A stretch of 39,518 nt of DNA from Nitratireductor sp. (GCA_020441665.1 JAGRLT010000035.1:1-39518); one strand, 5' to 3'. Shown: positions 24,371 to 36,647, numbered from the stretch's first letter. Numbers and translations are program-made. The notes: a model not told the origin generated them from the sequence alone.

Positions 24371-25591
24371 ATGCTGCTCGTCAATGCCAGGCTCGCCACC
24401 ATGGCGGCTGCCACGCCGGAGGATGCCGCGCGCGGCGAGCGCTATGGCCTGATAGAGGATGGCGCGATCGCCATCGCGGACGGCGCCATCGCATGGGTGG
24501 GGAAGCGTCAGGATGTGCCCGAGCAATGGACCCGCGGTGAGGTCACCGATCTCGGCGGCCGGCTCGTGACGCCGGGCCTGATCGATTGCCACACCCATCT
24601 TGTCCATGGCGGCAACCGCGCCACCGAATTCGAGATGCGGCTCGAAGGCGCGAGCTATGAGGCAATCGCCCGCGCCGGCGGCGGCATCGTCTCCACGGTT
24701 TCGGCGACCCGCACGGCAAGCGATGCAGAACTGCTCGAAAGCGCGCTCAGACGGGCCGATGCGCTTTTCGCCGAAGGCGTCACCACGCTGGAGATCAAGT
24801 CCGGCTATGGCCTTGATCCCGAAACAGAGCTGCGCATGCTGCGCGCCGCCCGCAGGATTGCGGCCCAGCGGCAGGCGGACGTGCGCACCAGCTATCTCGG
24901 TGCCCATGCGGTTCCGCCGGAATATGCCGGCCAGGCCGATATCTATATCGACGAGATCTGCATCCCCACGCTTCGCGCCGCCCATGCCGAGGGCCTCGCC
25001 GACGCCGTCGACGGGTTCTGCGAGGGCATTGCCTTCAACCCGCAACAGATCGCCCGCGTCTTCGACTGCGCCAAATCCCTCGGCCTGCCGGTCAAGCTCC
25101 ATGCCGAGCAATTGTCCAATCTCGGCGGCGCGAAACTGGCGGCGGAGTATGGCGCGCTTTCCGCCGATCACCTCGAATATCTCGACGAGGATGGCGTCAT
25201 CGCCATGGCGGCCTCGGGAACGGTGGCCGTTCTCCTGCCCGGCGCCTTCTACACCTTGCGCGAAACGCAATTGCCACCGCTCGACCTGTTGCGAAAACAT
25301 TCCGTGCCGGTCGCCATCGCCACCGATGCCAATCCCGGTTCGTCGCCGATCACCTCGCTCCTGCTGACCCTGAACATGGCCTGCACGCTGTTTCGCATGA
25401 CGCCGGAAGAGGCGCTTGCCGGCGTCACGCGCCATGCCGCCCGGGCGCTCGGGCTCGCCGATCGCGGCACCCTCGAAGCGGGCAAGCGCGCCGACCTTGC
25501 CGTCTTCGACGTCGAACACCCCGCCGAGCTCGCCTATCGCATCGGCTTCAACCCGCTCCATGCCCGCTACTACGCCGGAAGGAAATCATGA
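24371..25591 (+). CDS. hutI: Imidazolonepropionase
   Basis: This 406-residue metal-dependent hydrolase of the amidohydrolase superfamily opens imidazolone-5-propionate to N-formimino-L-glutamate, the third step of histidine breakdown. The metal-binding [10 protein letters not shown] motif is near residues 74-83, with [26 protein letters not shown] and the [10 protein letters not shown] motif further on, all standard for HutI. Length is normal. GAGGG precedes the ATG. Its stop overlaps the hutH start (ATGA), so the two are coupled. Confidence 0.96.
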   Translation: MLLVNARLATMAAATPEDAARGERYGLIEDGAIAIADGAIAWVGKRQDVPEQWTRGEVTDLGGRLVTPGLIDCHTHLVHGGNRATEFEMRLEGASYEAIARAGGGIVSTVSATRTASDAELLESALRRADALFAEGVTTLEIKSGYGLDPETELRMLRAARRIAAQRQADVRTSYLGAHAVPPEYAGQADIYIDEICIPTLRAAHAEGLADAVDGFCEGIAFNPQQIARVFDCAKSLGLPVKLHAEQLSNLGGAKLAAEYGALSADHLEYLDEDGVIAMAASGTVAVLLPGAFYTLRETQLPPLDLLRKHSVPVAIATDANPGSSPITSLLLTLNMACTLFRMTPEEALAGVTRHAARALGLADRGTLEAGKRADLAVFDVEHPAELAYRIGFNPLHARYYAGRKS

Positions 25592-27114
25592 CCATCCTCC
25601 TTACTCCCGGCAAGGTCGACCTTGCCACGCTCGAAACCCTCTGGCGCTCCGGCGAGCCGGTCCGCCTGCATGAAAGTGCCCGGCCCGCCATCGAGGCTGC
25701 CGCCGAACTGGTGCGCCAGGCGGCCGAAGGCGAGACCGCCGTCTACGGCGTCAATACCGGCTTCGGCAAGCTTGCCAGCGTCAAGATCGCGGCCAGGGAC
25801 ACCGCTACCCTGCAGCGCAACCTCATCCTCTCCCATTGCTGCGGCGTTGGCGATGCGCTCGATGCCGCGACGACCCGGCTGATGATGGCGCTCAAGCTCC
25901 TGTCGGTCGGCCGCGGCGCCTCGGGCGTTGTCTGGCAGACCGTCGAGCTGATCGAGGCGATGCTCGAAAAGGGCGTTCTGCCGGTGATCCCCGATCAGGG
26001 TTCGGTCGGTGCCTCCGGCGACCTGGCGCCGCTTGCCCACATGGCGGCAAGCCTGCTGGGCGAGGGCGAGGCAAGCTATCAGGGCAGGGTCATGCCCGCC
26101 GCCGAAGCGCTTGCCGCCGCCGGGCTGAAGCCCATCGTGCTCGGTCCCAAGGAAGGACTGGCGCTGATCAACGGCACGCAGTTCTCCACCGCCTGCGCGC
26201 TTGCCGGCCTGTTTGAGGCCTGGCGCAATGCGCGCGCCAGCGTCGTCACCTGTGCCCTGTCGACCGATGCCATCATGGGTTCCACCGCGCCGCTGGTCGA
26301 TGCGATCCATACCCTGCGCGGCCATGCCGGACAGATCGACGTGGCGCGCGCCCAGCGGGCGATCATGCAGGGTTCCGAAATCCGCGAGAGCCATCGCGAG
26401 GGCGATACCCGCGTACAGGATCCCTATTGCATCCGCTGCCAGCCCCAGGTTGCCGGCGCCGCCATCGACCTGCTGCGCTTTGCCGGCCGCACGCTTGAGA
26501 CCGAGGCCAATGCGGTGACCGACAATCCGCTGGTGCTGGTCGAGGAAGGGCTGATCGTCTCCGGCGGCAATTTCCATGCCGAACCGGTCGGCTTCGCCGC
26601 CGACCAGATCGCCATCGCGGTATCGGAAATCGGCGCCATCGCCCAGCGCCGTGTAGCACTGATGGTCGATCCGACGCTGTCCTTCGACCTGCCGCCCTTC
26701 CTGACACCCGATCCCGGCCTCAATTCCGGCTTCATGATCGCCGAGGTCACCACGGCGGCCCTGATGAGCGAGAACAAGCATCTCGCCAATCCCTGCACGA
26801 CCGATTCGACCCCCACCTCCGCCAATCAGGAAGACCATGTTTCCATGGCCGCCCATGCCGCGCGGCGGCTGCGCCGGATGAACCGGAACCTCAACACCAT
26901 TCTCGGTGTCGAGGCGCTGTGTGCGGCCCAGGGCATCGGCTTCCGCGCGCCGCTCAAGACCAGCGAAGCGTTGCAGGGCGTCGTCACCACGCTGCGCTCG
27001 CAGGTGCCGGGGGTCGTCGAAGACCGCTTCCTGGCCCACGACATTGCAAAGGCTTCCGCCATGATTGCCGACGGCGCGCTGATCGAGGGCCTCGATCTGC
27101 CGGGCAGCAAGTAA
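25588..27114 (+). CDS. hutH: Histidine ammonia-lyase
   Basis: This 508-residue enzyme deaminates L-histidine to urocanate, the first step of the pathway. The self-made MIO cofactor comes from A142-S143-G144 in [15 protein letters not shown], at the classical position. [10 protein letters not shown] near residue 53, NGTQFSTA, and the C-terminal [15 protein letters not shown] are also typical. Its start overlaps the end of hutI by 4 bp. It is followed by hutU with a 58-bp gap. Confidence 0.97.
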   Translation: MTILLTPGKVDLATLETLWRSGEPVRLHESARPAIEAAAELVRQAAEGETAVYGVNTGFGKLASVKIAARDTATLQRNLILSHCCGVGDALDAATTRLMMALKLLSVGRGASGVVWQTVELIEAMLEKGVLPVIPDQGSVGASGDLAPLAHMAASLLGEGEASYQGRVMPAAEALAAAGLKPIVLGPKEGLALINGTQFSTACALAGLFEAWRNARASVVTCALSTDAIMGSTAPLVDAIHTLRGHAGQIDVARAQRAIMQGSEIRESHREGDTRVQDPYCIRCQPQVAGAAIDLLRFAGRTLETEANAVTDNPLVLVEEGLIVSGGNFHAEPVGFAADQIAIAVSEIGAIAQRRVALMVDPTLSFDLPPFLTPDPGLNSGFMIAEVTTAALMSENKHLANPCTTDSTPTSANQEDHVSMAAHAARRLRRMNRNLNTILGVEALCAAQGIGFRAPLKTSEALQGVVTTLRSQVPGVVEDRFLAHDIAKASAMIADGALIEGLDLPGSK

Positions 27115-27172
27115 CCTACCTTAGGCCGGCGAGGGGTGTCGCCCTCGGCCCGGCATGACTGGAGAAAGACCC

Positions 27173-28855
27173 ATGACCAATCCCCGCCACAATACCCGCG
27201 ACATCTTCCCGCCCACCGGAAGCGAGATCACCGCCAAGAGCTGGCTTACCGAAGCGCCGATGCGCATGCTGATGAACAACCTGCATCCCGATGTGGCGGA
27301 GAACCCGCACGAGCTCGTCGTCTATGGCGGCATCGGGCGCGCGGCCCGCACCTGGAACGATTTCGACCGCATCGTGGCGAGCCTCAAATCGCTTGAGGAA
27401 GACGAAACGCTGCTGGTGCAGTCCGGCAAGCCGATCGCGGTGGTGCGCACGCACGCCGACGCGCCGCGGGTGCTGATCGCCAACTCCAACCTCGTGCCCC
27501 ATTGGGCGACCTGGGAGCATTTCAACGAACTCGACCGCAAGGGCCTTGCCATGTATGGCCAGATGACGGCCGGCTCGTGGATCTATATCGGCACCCAGGG
27601 CATCGTGCAGGGTACCTATGAGACCTTTGCCGAGGCGGGCCGCCAGCATTTCGGGGGCGATCTTTCCGGCAAGTGGATCCTGACCGGCGGGCTTGGCGGC
27701 ATGGGCGGCGCACAGCCGCTTGCCGCAGTCTTCGCCGGCGCCAGCTGCCTGGCCGTCGAGTGCGACGAGACCCGCATCGACTTCCGCCTGCGCACGCGAT
27801 ATCTCGACGAGAAGGCCAAGACGCTCGACGAAGCGCTGGCGATGATCGAGAAATGGACCAAGGCGGGCGAGGCGAAATCCGTCGGTCTGCTCGGCAATGC
27901 GGCGGAAGTCTTCCCCGAACTGGTCGAGCGCATGAAGGCGGGCGGCATCCGCCCCGACATCGTCACCGACCAGACCAGCGCGCACGACCCGCTGCACGGC
28001 TATCTGCCGGAAGGCTGGAGCGTCGCCGAATGGCGCGAAAAGCAGGAAAGCGATCCCAAGGCGGTCGAGAAAGCCTCCCGTGCCAGCATGAAGAAGCATG
28101 TGGCCGCGATGGTCGACTTCTGGAACGCCGGCGTTCCGACGCTCGACTACGGCAACAACATCCGCCAGGTGGCGCTGGAGGAAGGGCTTGAAAACGCCTT
28201 CGCCTTCCCGGGCTTCGTGCCGGCCTATATCCGGCCGCTGTTCTGCCGGGGGATCGGTCCGTTCCGCTGGTGTGCGCTGTCGGGCGATCCCGAGGACATC
28301 TACAAGACCGACCAGAAGATGAAGGAGCTGTTTCCCGACAACGCGCATCTTCACAATTGGCTCGACATGGCGCGCGAGCGCATCGCCTTCCAGGGCCTGC
28401 CGGCGCGCATCTGCTGGATCGGGCTGGGCGACCGCCACCGGGCGGGGCTCGCCTTCAACGAGATGGTGGCCTCCGGCGAGTTGAAAGCGCCCATCGTCAT
28501 CGGCCGCGATCACCTCGATTCGGGTTCCGTCGCCTCGCCCAACCGCGAGACGGAAGCCATGAAGGATGGTTCGGACGCGGTCAGCGACTGGCCGCTCCTG
28601 AACGCGCTGGTCAATACCGCTTCGGGCGCCACCTGGGTTTCGATCCATCACGGCGGCGGCGTCGGCATGGGCTTCTCGCAGCATTCGGGTGTCGTCATCG
28701 TTGCCGACGGCACCGAGGCGGCGGCGAAGCGGCTGGAGCGCGTCTTGTGGAACGACCCGGCTTCCGGCGTCTGGCGGCATGCCGATGCGGGCTATGAAAT
28801 CGCGCTTGATTGCGCGCGCGAACACGGGCTCAATCTGCCGGGCATTCTCGGCTGA
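27173..28855 (+). CDS. hutU: Urocanate hydratase
   Basis: This 560-residue NAD+-using enzyme converts urocanate to imidazolonepropionate, the second step of histidine breakdown. Evidence includes [13 protein letters not shown] near the N-terminus, the NAD-binding [25 protein letters not shown], the active-site [10 protein letters not shown] and [15 protein letters not shown] near the C-terminus. An upstream ATG at 27155 is in frame, but the ATG at 27173 has GGAG eight bases before it and matches family starts. The order hutI-hutH-hutU without hutG, hutF or hutC is notable. Confidence 0.97.
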   Translation: MTNPRHNTRDIFPPTGSEITAKSWLTEAPMRMLMNNLHPDVAENPHELVVYGGIGRAARTWNDFDRIVASLKSLEEDETLLVQSGKPIAVVRTHADAPRVLIANSNLVPHWATWEHFNELDRKGLAMYGQMTAGSWIYIGTQGIVQGTYETFAEAGRQHFGGDLSGKWILTGGLGGMGGAQPLAAVFAGASCLAVECDETRIDFRLRTRYLDEKAKTLDEALAMIEKWTKAGEAKSVGLLGNAAEVFPELVERMKAGGIRPDIVTDQTSAHDPLHGYLPEGWSVAEWREKQESDPKAVEKASRASMKKHVAAMVDFWNAGVPTLDYGNNIRQVALEEGLENAFAFPGFVPAYIRPLFCRGIGPFRWCALSGDPEDIYKTDQKMKELFPDNAHLHNWLDMARERIAFQGLPARICWIGLGDRHRAGLAFNEMVASGELKAPIVIGRDHLDSGSVASPNRETEAMKDGSDAVSDWPLLNALVNTASGATWVSIHHGGGVGMGFSQHSGVVIVADGTEAAAKRLERVLWNDPASGVWRHADAGYEIALDCAREHGLNLPGILG

Positions 28856-28874
28856 CGGGCACAGCCCTGCCATG

Positions 28875-28903
28875 ACCCGCGGGTTGGATCATTGCCCGCG
28901 GGT
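28875..28903 (+). terminator. Hairpin after hutU
   Basis: ACCCGCGGG at 28875-28883 and CCCGCGGGT at 28895-28903 form a perfect 9-bp stem with an 11-base loop, 19 bp after the hutU stop. No T-run follows, so it may be a Rho-linked or message-stabilising structure that separates hutU from the M20 gene. Confidence 0.5.
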
Positions 28904-28971
28904 CTGATAGACGGGATCAGAATGGGTTGCGATCCGATCATGGAGAGGCCCGACGATGGATAGGAACGGCC

Positions 28972-30485
<1,514 letters not shown>

Positions 30486-30630
30486 TCGGCGATGCCTGCG
30501 GCCGACCGGCCTCGCCACTTTCGAGGATATCGCCGACGGCGGGGCCGCTGCGCCCAGGATCGTGTTGACGCTGGGCCGATAAAGGTCCAAGGCGGGTCGC
30601 GGCAGGCGCGAAAACGAGTTTGGAGTGGCA

Positions 30631-31662
30631 ATGTCGGTTCGCAGGTATTTCTTCTGGCCGGTCGTCTTCACGGCCATCGGCCTTGCCGCCGTCTTCTGGA
30701 TCGGCTGGAGCGAATACGGCAACTGGTATGGCGCGCTCTCCTTCTTCCTGATTGGCGTGGTTCTGGCGGTCCTCGAAATCTCGCTCTCCTTCGACAATGC
30801 CATCGTCAACGCCAACAAGCTGCATTACATGACGCCGGTCTGGCGGCAGCGCTTTCTGACCTGGGGCATCCTCATCGCCGTCTTCGGCATGCGGATCGTC
30901 TTTCCGCTGGCCGTCGTCGCGATCGCCGCCGGGATCGGCCCGCTCGCGGCGCTTGAACTGGCCGTCATGCGTCCCGCCGAATACGGCCGCATCATCGAGG
31001 GCTCGCACCTGTCGATCGCAGCCTTTGGCGGCACCTTCCTGATGATGGTGGCGCTGAGCTATTTTCTCGACGAGGACAAGGAAGTCGACTGGTTCGTGCC
31101 GCTCGAAAGGCGGCTGCGCAAATGGGCCTCGCTGCGCGGTCTCGAAATCGCCTTCGTCATCCTGGTGATCGCCGGCTTCGCCTGGTTCCTGGCGCCGGCC
31201 GACAAGGCGACCTTCCTGATGTCGGCGATCTTCGGCCTGCTGACTTTCCTGCTGGTCGAACTGCTCGGCAATGTGCTCGACCGGGCCGAGGAAGCCCGCG
31301 ACATGGCGCGCGCCGGCGGCTTCGGCGCCTTTCTCTATCTCGAAGTGCTCGATGCGAGCTTCTCCTTCGACGGGGTGATCGGCGCCTTCGCCTTCACCAA
31401 GAACCTGTTCCTCATCGCCATCGGCCTCGGCATCGGCGCCTTCTATGTCCGCGCCATGACGATCATGCTGGTCGAGAAGGATACGCTCGCCCAGTACCGC
31501 TATCTCGAGCACGGCGCCTTCTATTCGATCTTCCTGCTGTCGGTGATCATGTTCGCCCAGTCGATGGTCCATGTGCCGGAGGTCGTTACCGGCTTCATCG
31601 GCGTGGGGCTGATCGGCCTCGCCTTCCTGCAGTCCATGCTCTACAACCGCAATTCGGCCTGA
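30631..31662 (+). CDS. DUF475/TerC-like integral membrane protein
   Basis: This 343-residue polytopic membrane protein has about nine hydrophobic segments. The acidic motif VLEISLSFDNAIVNANKL near residue 48 and its second-half counterpart EVLDASFSFDGVIGAFAFT are the paired hallmarks of DUF475 (PF04332), a relative of the TerC/Alx family of metal-ion exporters. Metal transport (for example manganese or calcium) is a reasonable inference from TerC but untested here. GGAG sits five bases before the ATG at 30631. It converges with the RND pump gene across a short tandem repeat. Confidence 0.87.
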   Translation: MSVRRYFFWPVVFTAIGLAAVFWIGWSEYGNWYGALSFFLIGVVLAVLEISLSFDNAIVNANKLHYMTPVWRQRFLTWGILIAVFGMRIVFPLAVVAIAAGIGPLAALELAVMRPAEYGRIIEGSHLSIAAFGGTFLMMVALSYFLDEDKEVDWFVPLERRLRKWASLRGLEIAFVILVIAGFAWFLAPADKATFLMSAIFGLLTFLLVELLGNVLDRAEEARDMARAGGFGAFLYLEVLDASFSFDGVIGAFAFTKNLFLIAIGLGIGAFYVRAMTIMLVEKDTLAQYRYLEHGAFYSIFLLSVIMFAQSMVHVPEVVTGFIGVGLIGLAFLQSMLYNRNSA

Positions 31663-31704
31663 TCATTCACCGGCCCGATCATTCACCGGCCCATCATTCA
31701 CCGG
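31661..31704. repeat. 16-bp tandem repeat at convergent gene ends
   Basis: GATCATTCACCGGCCC occurs at 31661-31676 and 31677-31692, with a shortened third copy at 31693-31704. The first copy overlaps the stop codon of the DUF475 gene, and the third holds the stop codon of the RND gene on the other strand. Confidence 0.85.
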
Positions 31705-34700
31705 GTTGCATCCCGGTTTTGCCGGCTTTGCCCGAATAGGCTTCCGCGAGTTCGCGCTCGAGCCGCCGTGTTTCGGTGATGCGCGGCTTGGTGAAGCGCG
31801 CCAGCAGGAGATAGGCGACCGGGGTCAGGAACAGGGTGGCGAGTGCGGCGAGCCCCAGCCCGCCGACGATCACCCAGCCGAGCGCGATGCGCGATTCGGC
31901 GCCCGCGCCGCTCGCCAGCACCAGCGGCAGGCCGCCCAGCACGGTCGAGATCATCGTCATCAGCACCGGCCTGAGCCGCACGATCGAGGCCTCCTCGATC
32001 GCCGCGCGCACGGAGTGGCCGCGGTCGCGCAACTGGTTGGCGAATTCGACGATCAGAATGCCGTTCTTCGCCATGATGCCGACCAGCAGCACCAGCCCGA
32101 TCTGGCTGTAGACGTTGAGCGAGGTGCCCGTCGCCCACATCGCGATGACCGCGCAGGCAAGCCCAAGCGGCACGGTGAACATGATGATGAAGGCACTGAC
32201 GAAGCTCTCGAACTGCGCCGCCAGAACCAGCAGCACGACGATGATGGCGAACAGGAAGGTCTGGCCGATGCTGCCGGAGGTCTCGTTGAGCGTTGCGGCC
32301 TCCGCCAGCGGAACGACCCTTGCGCCGGGCGGCAGGTGCGGGGCCGCGATCCGTTGCGCCTCGGCCAGCGCATCGCCCAGCGCGAAGTCGGGCTCGAGGC
32401 TGGCGGTGATCGAGACGGCACGCATCTTCTGCTCGCGGCCGAGCGACGGCGCGACGGCCCTTTCCTCCAGCGTCGAGATCGCCGACATCGGCACCGTGCG
32501 GCCGTCGCCGGTGCGCAGGAAGATGTTTTCGAGATCGGTCGGGTCGTTGATCGGATTGCCGGTCGAGATCAGCTTGATGTCGACCGCCCGGTCGTTGACG
32601 AAGACCGAGCCGAGGGAGCGGCCATCGAGCATCGCCTGGATGACCGGCGCCAGCCCGTCGATCTGGATGCCGAGGGTTGCCGCGCGCTCGCGGTCGATCG
32701 AGATCGACAGCTGAGGCTGGGTGGTCTCGTAGGAAAGCCGGATGCGCCCGAAGCGTGGATTGGCCTCGAGATCGGCCACAACCTTGTCGGCGGCGGAGGC
32801 GAGCGCTTCGTAATTGTCGCCGGCCAGCGCGATCTGCAGCCCGTTGCCGGCGCCGCGAATGCCGAGACTGTTCGGCTGGATGACGAAGACGCGCAGCCCC
32901 GGCACCGTACCGGCCATAGTCTGCATCTCGCCGGCGATGTCCTGCTGGCTGCGTGCCCGCTCGTCCCAGGGCGCCAGCGTCAGCACCATGAAGCCGCTAT
33001 TGACCGACGAGCCGCGCCCGGCAATCGAGAAGATGTTGGTCACTTCGCCGCTTTCGCGCAGCGGCAGGACCTTCGCCTCAAGCTGGCGGAGGCGCGACGC
33101 CGTATAGTCGAGGCTCACCCCCTGCGGCGCGCTGATCGACAGCAGCACGACGGCGCGGTCCTCGACCGGCGTCAACTCCTGTCGCAGCCCCTTGAACAGC
33201 ACATAGGAAAAACCGGTGATCAGCGCCACCACCACCAGCACCACGGCCGGCATGTTGAGACAGGGGCGCAGCAGAGCCCGGTAGAAGCCGATCGATGCGG
33301 CGCCCAGACGCGCCGCCGGTCCCTTGCGGTCTTCCTTCTCGGTTCTCGCCCGCAGCAGCCGCGAGGCCAGCATCGGGCACAGCGACAGCGCCACGGTCGA
33401 CGACAGGACGACGGCGATCATCAGCGTGAAGCCGAATTCGCGGAACAGCCCGCCCGCCTTGCCGGGCAGGAACGAGATCGGCACGAAGACGGCGGCAAGC
33501 GTCGCCGTGGTGGTGACGACCGCGAAGAACACCTGCCGCGTGCCGATCACCGCCGCCGCTCTCGGCGCCATGCCCTCATTGCGGCGGCTGACGATGTTTT
33601 CAAGCACCACGATCGCATCGTCGACCACGATGCCGGTTGCCAGCACCAGCGCCAGCAGGGTGAGGATGTTGACCGACAGGCCCGCCGCCCATACGCCGGC
33701 CACCGCCCCGATCAGCGCCACCGGCAGGGTGATCGCCGGAATGATCGTGGCGCGCACATTGAGCAGGAAGAGATAGATCACCGCGATGACGATGGCGGTT
33801 GCGAGCAGGAGCGAACGCACCACTTCCCCGATCGACTGGCTGATATAGGTGGCATCGTCGCTGGTGACGCGAATGTCCACATCGGCCGGCAGCACGCCGC
33901 GGATTTCCTCGACCGCCGCCCGCACGCCCTCGGAAATCTCCAGCGTGTTGGAGCCGGCCTGGCGCACGATCCCCATGCCGACGCCCGCCCTGCCATTGGC
34001 GCGCAGCGAGGAGGAGCCGGGATCGGGGCCGAGCGACACGGTGGCGACATCGGCGATCCGCGTGCGCCCGGTGATGATCGTGTCGCCGAATTCCTCCGCC
34101 GTGTTGATCGGCGCCTGCGCCCGCACGACGAGATCCTGCGAATTGCTGGTCAGCGAGCCCGCCGGCGCGTCGAAGGCGGCGCTGGAAAGCGCGGTGGCGA
34201 GATCGGCCACCGTCAGCCCCCGGCTTGCCAGCTTGGTCTGGTCGATATCGATGCGGAAGATATTGTCCCGGTCGCCATAGATGGAGACATCGGCAACGCC
34301 GGGAACGGCGGAAAGCCGGTCGACGATATCTTCCTCGACCAGCAGGGTGATGTCCTGCACCGTGCGTTCGGCGGACGTCACGGCGATGCGCATCACCGCC
34401 TGCGCGTTGTCGTCGGCCTTGACCACCTGCGGGTCCTCGGCATCGTCCGGCAGGTCGCGCGAAATACGGTTGATCGCGTCCTTCAGATCGTTGGCGGCAA
34501 CGTCGATATCGGTGCTTTCGGTGAAGTCGACGGTGACCGAACTACGGCCGAAGGTGGAGGAGGAGGAGATCGACTTGATGCCGGAAACCCGCCCCGCCGC
34601 ACCCTCGATGCGGGCGGTGATTTCCTTGTCGATGGTTTCGGGCGAGGCGCCGGTATAGGTCGTACGGATGGTGACGACCGGGCTGTCGACTTCCGGCAGT

Positions 34701-34867
34701 TCGCGAATCTCGATGCCCAGAAGCGCCGCGATGCCGCCGACGAAGATCAGCAGGTTGAGCACGATGGCGAGCACCGGCCGGCGCACGAACAGCGCCGTCA
34801 TGTCGCCGGTATCGCCGCCCGGGGCGGCGCTGTCGCTCTGTTTGCGGTCTTCGCTCTTCTCGGCCAT
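31694..34867 (-). CDS. RND family multidrug efflux pump, inner-membrane transporter
   Basis: This 1057-residue HAE1-type RND transporter is of full length, with twelve membrane segments and two large periplasmic loops. The proton-relay pair is visible in LATGIVVDDAIVVLENI (first half). VRRPVLAIVLNLLIFVGGIAALL forms TM1, and GIMAKNGILIVEFANQLRDRG lies in the second half. It exports drugs or toxic compounds using the proton gradient. The first 22 residues (charged, before MTALFVRRP) are an extension, and an ATG at 34801 is an alternative start. The start lies 3 bp after the adaptor gene's stop, so the two are translated together. No outer-membrane TolC-like partner is nearby. Confidence 0.95.
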   Translation of the reverse strand: MAEKSEDRKQSDSAAPGGDTGDMTALFVRRPVLAIVLNLLIFVGGIAALLGIEIRELPEVDSPVVTIRTTYTGASPETIDKEITARIEGAAGRVSGIKSISSSSTFGRSSVTVDFTESTDIDVAANDLKDAINRISRDLPDDAEDPQVVKADDNAQAVMRIAVTSAERTVQDITLLVEEDIVDRLSAVPGVADVSIYGDRDNIFRIDIDQTKLASRGLTVADLATALSSAAFDAPAGSLTSNSQDLVVRAQAPINTAEEFGDTIITGRTRIADVATVSLGPDPGSSSLRANGRAGVGMGIVRQAGSNTLEISEGVRAAVEEIRGVLPADVDIRVTSDDATYISQSIGEVVRSLLLATAIVIAVIYLFLLNVRATIIPAITLPVALIGAVAGVWAAGLSVNILTLLALVLATGIVVDDAIVVLENIVSRRNEGMAPRAAAVIGTRQVFFAVVTTTATLAAVFVPISFLPGKAGGLFREFGFTLMIAVVLSSTVALSLCPMLASRLLRARTEKEDRKGPAARLGAASIGFYRALLRPCLNMPAVVLVVVALITGFSYVLFKGLRQELTPVEDRAVVLLSISAPQGVSLDYTASRLRQLEAKVLPLRESGEVTNIFSIAGRGSSVNSGFMVLTLAPWDERARSQQDIAGEMQTMAGTVPGLRVFVIQPNSLGIRGAGNGLQIALAGDNYEALASAADKVVADLEANPRFGRIRLSYETTQPQLSISIDRERAATLGIQIDGLAPVIQAMLDGRSLGSVFVNDRAVDIKLISTGNPINDPTDLENIFLRTGDGRTVPMSAISTLEERAVAPSLGREQKMRAVSITASLEPDFALGDALAEAQRIAAPHLPPGARVVPLAEAATLNETSGSIGQTFLFAIIVVLLVLAAQFESFVSAFIIMFTVPLGLACAVIAMWATGTSLNVYSQIGLVLLVGIMAKNGILIVEFANQLRDRGHSVRAAIEEASIVRLRPVLMTMISTVLGGLPLVLASGAGAESRIALGWVIVGGLGLAALATLFLTPVAYLLLARFTKPRITETRRLERELAEAYSGKAGKTGMQPGE

Positions 34868-34870
34868 GAC

Positions 34871-36100
34871 CTAGCTGCTTTCGGGCGCGCCCTGTTTTGG
34901 CGGTTGCGGCTGCGCGGCTTCCTCGGAAGCGCTGCGGACCGCCATTCCCGGCCTCAGGCTCTGCAGCCCCTCGGTGATCACCGTATCGCCCTTGGCGACC
35001 GCGCCGCTTACCAGCACGGTATCGCTGTTGCGCTGGATGATGCGAACCGGCACGCGCATCGCCTTGTCGTCGACCGATTTCCACAGATAGGCCCCGTCGG
35101 AACTCCACTGGATCGCCAGCGGCGGCACGGCTGCATAGCTGTCGCCGGAAAAGGCCAGCCGCACCTTGAACGACATGCCGGGCCTGAGCCGGTCCTCGGC
35201 ATTGTCGAGTCGCGCCCTGATCTGGAAGGTCCGGCTGGCGCGGTCGATGCGGCTGGCGATCGCGGTGATTTCGCCCGCCACCGGCGCATCGGGAAGCGCG
35301 ATCGCCTCGGCATCGATCTTCTGGCCGACCGCGACCAGGGCGGCAAAGCGCTCCGGCACGTAGAAGTCCAGCAGGATCGCCGAGCGGTCGTCGATCGTCG
35401 CCAGTTGCGTGTCGGTGGTGACATAGTCGCCGATCTCGACCGGTACGAGGCCGACGACGCCGGCGATCGGCGCGATGACCGAGCGCCTTTCGAGCGTCAG
35501 TTCCGCGTCGCGCAGCGCCAGTTCGGCATTGGCAAGCTCGTTCTCGGCCTCGGTCAGCTGCACGGCGGTCACCGTGCGGCTCTCGACCAGCTTGCGGTTG
35601 CGTTCGACCTTGTCGCGGGCGATCCTGACGGCGAGCGCCGCCCGGTCGCGGGCGATCGCCTGGGCCTGCGAATCGAGCCGGAACAGAACGTCGCCGGCGG
35701 CAACCTGCGCCCCGGCCTCGATTTCGACGGATGCGATCGTGCCCGATGACAGCGGTACGATCGCCACCGACCGCAGCGCCTCACCATCGCCGATCGCGCT
35801 GACCCGGTCGTTGATGGCGGCTTCCCCGGCGGTCGCCGTAACTACCAGTGTCGCCTGATCGCCGCCCGGCCAGCCGCCACCCGCCTTGCCGCCTCCTTTG
35901 CCCGCTCCCTGGCCGCTGCCTCGGCTGCCCTCGGTCGAGGCGGTCGTCGCGCCGTCATTGCCGCTCACAAAGGCGACGAGTTGCGGCGGCAGGCCGGCCC
36001 TGAGCGCCAGCGAGGAGGCCGTCGCGTCAAACCGCAGCCACAGCACGGCGGCGATGACGATCACGGCGACAATCAGCGATATCTGCTTGAGGAGGTTCAT
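34871..36100 (-). CDS. RND efflux periplasmic adaptor (membrane fusion protein)
   Basis: This 409-residue HlyD/AcrA-family adaptor has an N-terminal membrane anchor (LLKQISLIVAVIVIAAVLW). A glycine-rich linker (about 59-80, including GAGKGGGKAGGGWPGG) follows, then a lipoyl-type half-motif (VEIEAGAQVAAGDVLFRLD), a helical hairpin (ELANAELALRDAELTLERRS) and the second lipoyl half (VIAPIAGVVGLVPVEIGDYV). Beta-barrel and membrane-proximal domains follow. It bridges the RND pump to an outer-membrane channel. The ATG at 36100 is favoured over 36130 because it puts the hydrophobic helix at the N-terminus. Confidence 0.93.
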   Translation of the reverse strand: MNLLKQISLIVAVIVIAAVLWLRFDATASSLALRAGLPPQLVAFVSGNDGATTASTEGSRGSGQGAGKGGGKAGGGWPGGDQATLVVTATAGEAAINDRVSAIGDGEALRSVAIVPLSSGTIASVEIEAGAQVAAGDVLFRLDSQAQAIARDRAALAVRIARDKVERNRKLVESRTVTAVQLTEAENELANAELALRDAELTLERRSVIAPIAGVVGLVPVEIGDYVTTDTQLATIDDRSAILLDFYVPERFAALVAVGQKIDAEAIALPDAPVAGEITAIASRIDRASRTFQIRARLDNAEDRLRPGMSFKVRLAFSGDSYAAVPPLAIQWSSDGAYLWKSVDDKAMRVPVRIIQRNSDTVLVSGAVAKGDTVITEGLQSLRPGMAVRSASEEAAQPQPPKQGAPESS

Positions 36101-36114
36101 CTGCCGGCAACAAT

Positions 36115-36147
36115 CCCAATCCGGGCCCAACCCGACCCAATCCGGGC
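36115..36147. promoter_or_regulatory. Direct repeat upstream of the RND operon
   Basis: CCCAATCCGGGC occurs at 36115-36126 and again at 36136-36147, a 21-bp spacing or two helical turns, 15 bp upstream of the adaptor start. It may be an operator, but no regulator gene is adjacent. Confidence 0.35.
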
Positions 36148-36308
36148 TTTCCGCGTCCTGGTGCCGCCCCGCAACCGGGCGAAGCCGGGCATACCGATAC
36201 CGTGCGCCCGAAAGCGGAAGCCCAGCCCGGAAACTAGCGCAATTTGCGGATTCCGCCAGCCATCAATTGTGAAATTGTCGTAATCAATCGCCGCGAAGGG
36301 CGTGCCCG

Positions 36309-36647
36309 TCAGCGCACGAAAACCAGCTCGGCGATGTTGCCGTGCTCATAGACCCAGGCCTCGCGGTCGCCGCGATAGAGGCGGCGGTCCGGCGCGCAGA
36401 GCTGGGGATCGAGCTCGCTGGTATCGAGATAGATCGCCTCCATCATCAGGGCGTATTCGCGCGCCATTTCCTCGTCGGACTTGCGGTATTCGGCTGCGAT
36501 CTGCTCAGCCTCGTCGATCAGTGGCAGGCGGATTTCCGCGCCCTTTACTTCCATGGTCGGCATGGATGGTGTCTTCCCCGATTTCCTTTTCATGGCGAGC
36601 GCAGGCTCCCCGAATCGCTTTTCGTTGACCTCGATTTTCACGGCCAA
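36309..36647 (-). CDS. Conserved hypothetical protein
   Basis: This cytoplasmic protein of about 112 residues is rich in charged residues, with a helical middle (DEAEQIAAEYRKSDEEMAREY) and a short C-terminal DREAWVYEHGNIAELVFVR. No signal peptide, membrane segment or known domain was recognised. The frame opens at a TTG at 36647 without a good ribosome-binding site; an ATG at 36593 with GGGGAG upstream is a plausible shorter start. It is divergent from bacA. Real coding is supported by coherent composition and isolation from other genes; its function is unknown. Confidence 0.6.
   Translation of the reverse strand: MAVKIEVNEKRFGEPALAMKRKSGKTPSMPTMEVKGAEIRLPLIDEAEQIAAEYRKSDEEMAREYALMMEAIYLDTSELDPQLCAPDRRLYRGDREAWVYEHGNIAELVFVR

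Noticed and set aside
31706-35749. 1347-residue plus-strand frame opposite the RND operon.
   Set aside because: Arg/His/Gln/Asp-rich antisense shadow of the pump and adaptor genes, common in high-GC DNA.
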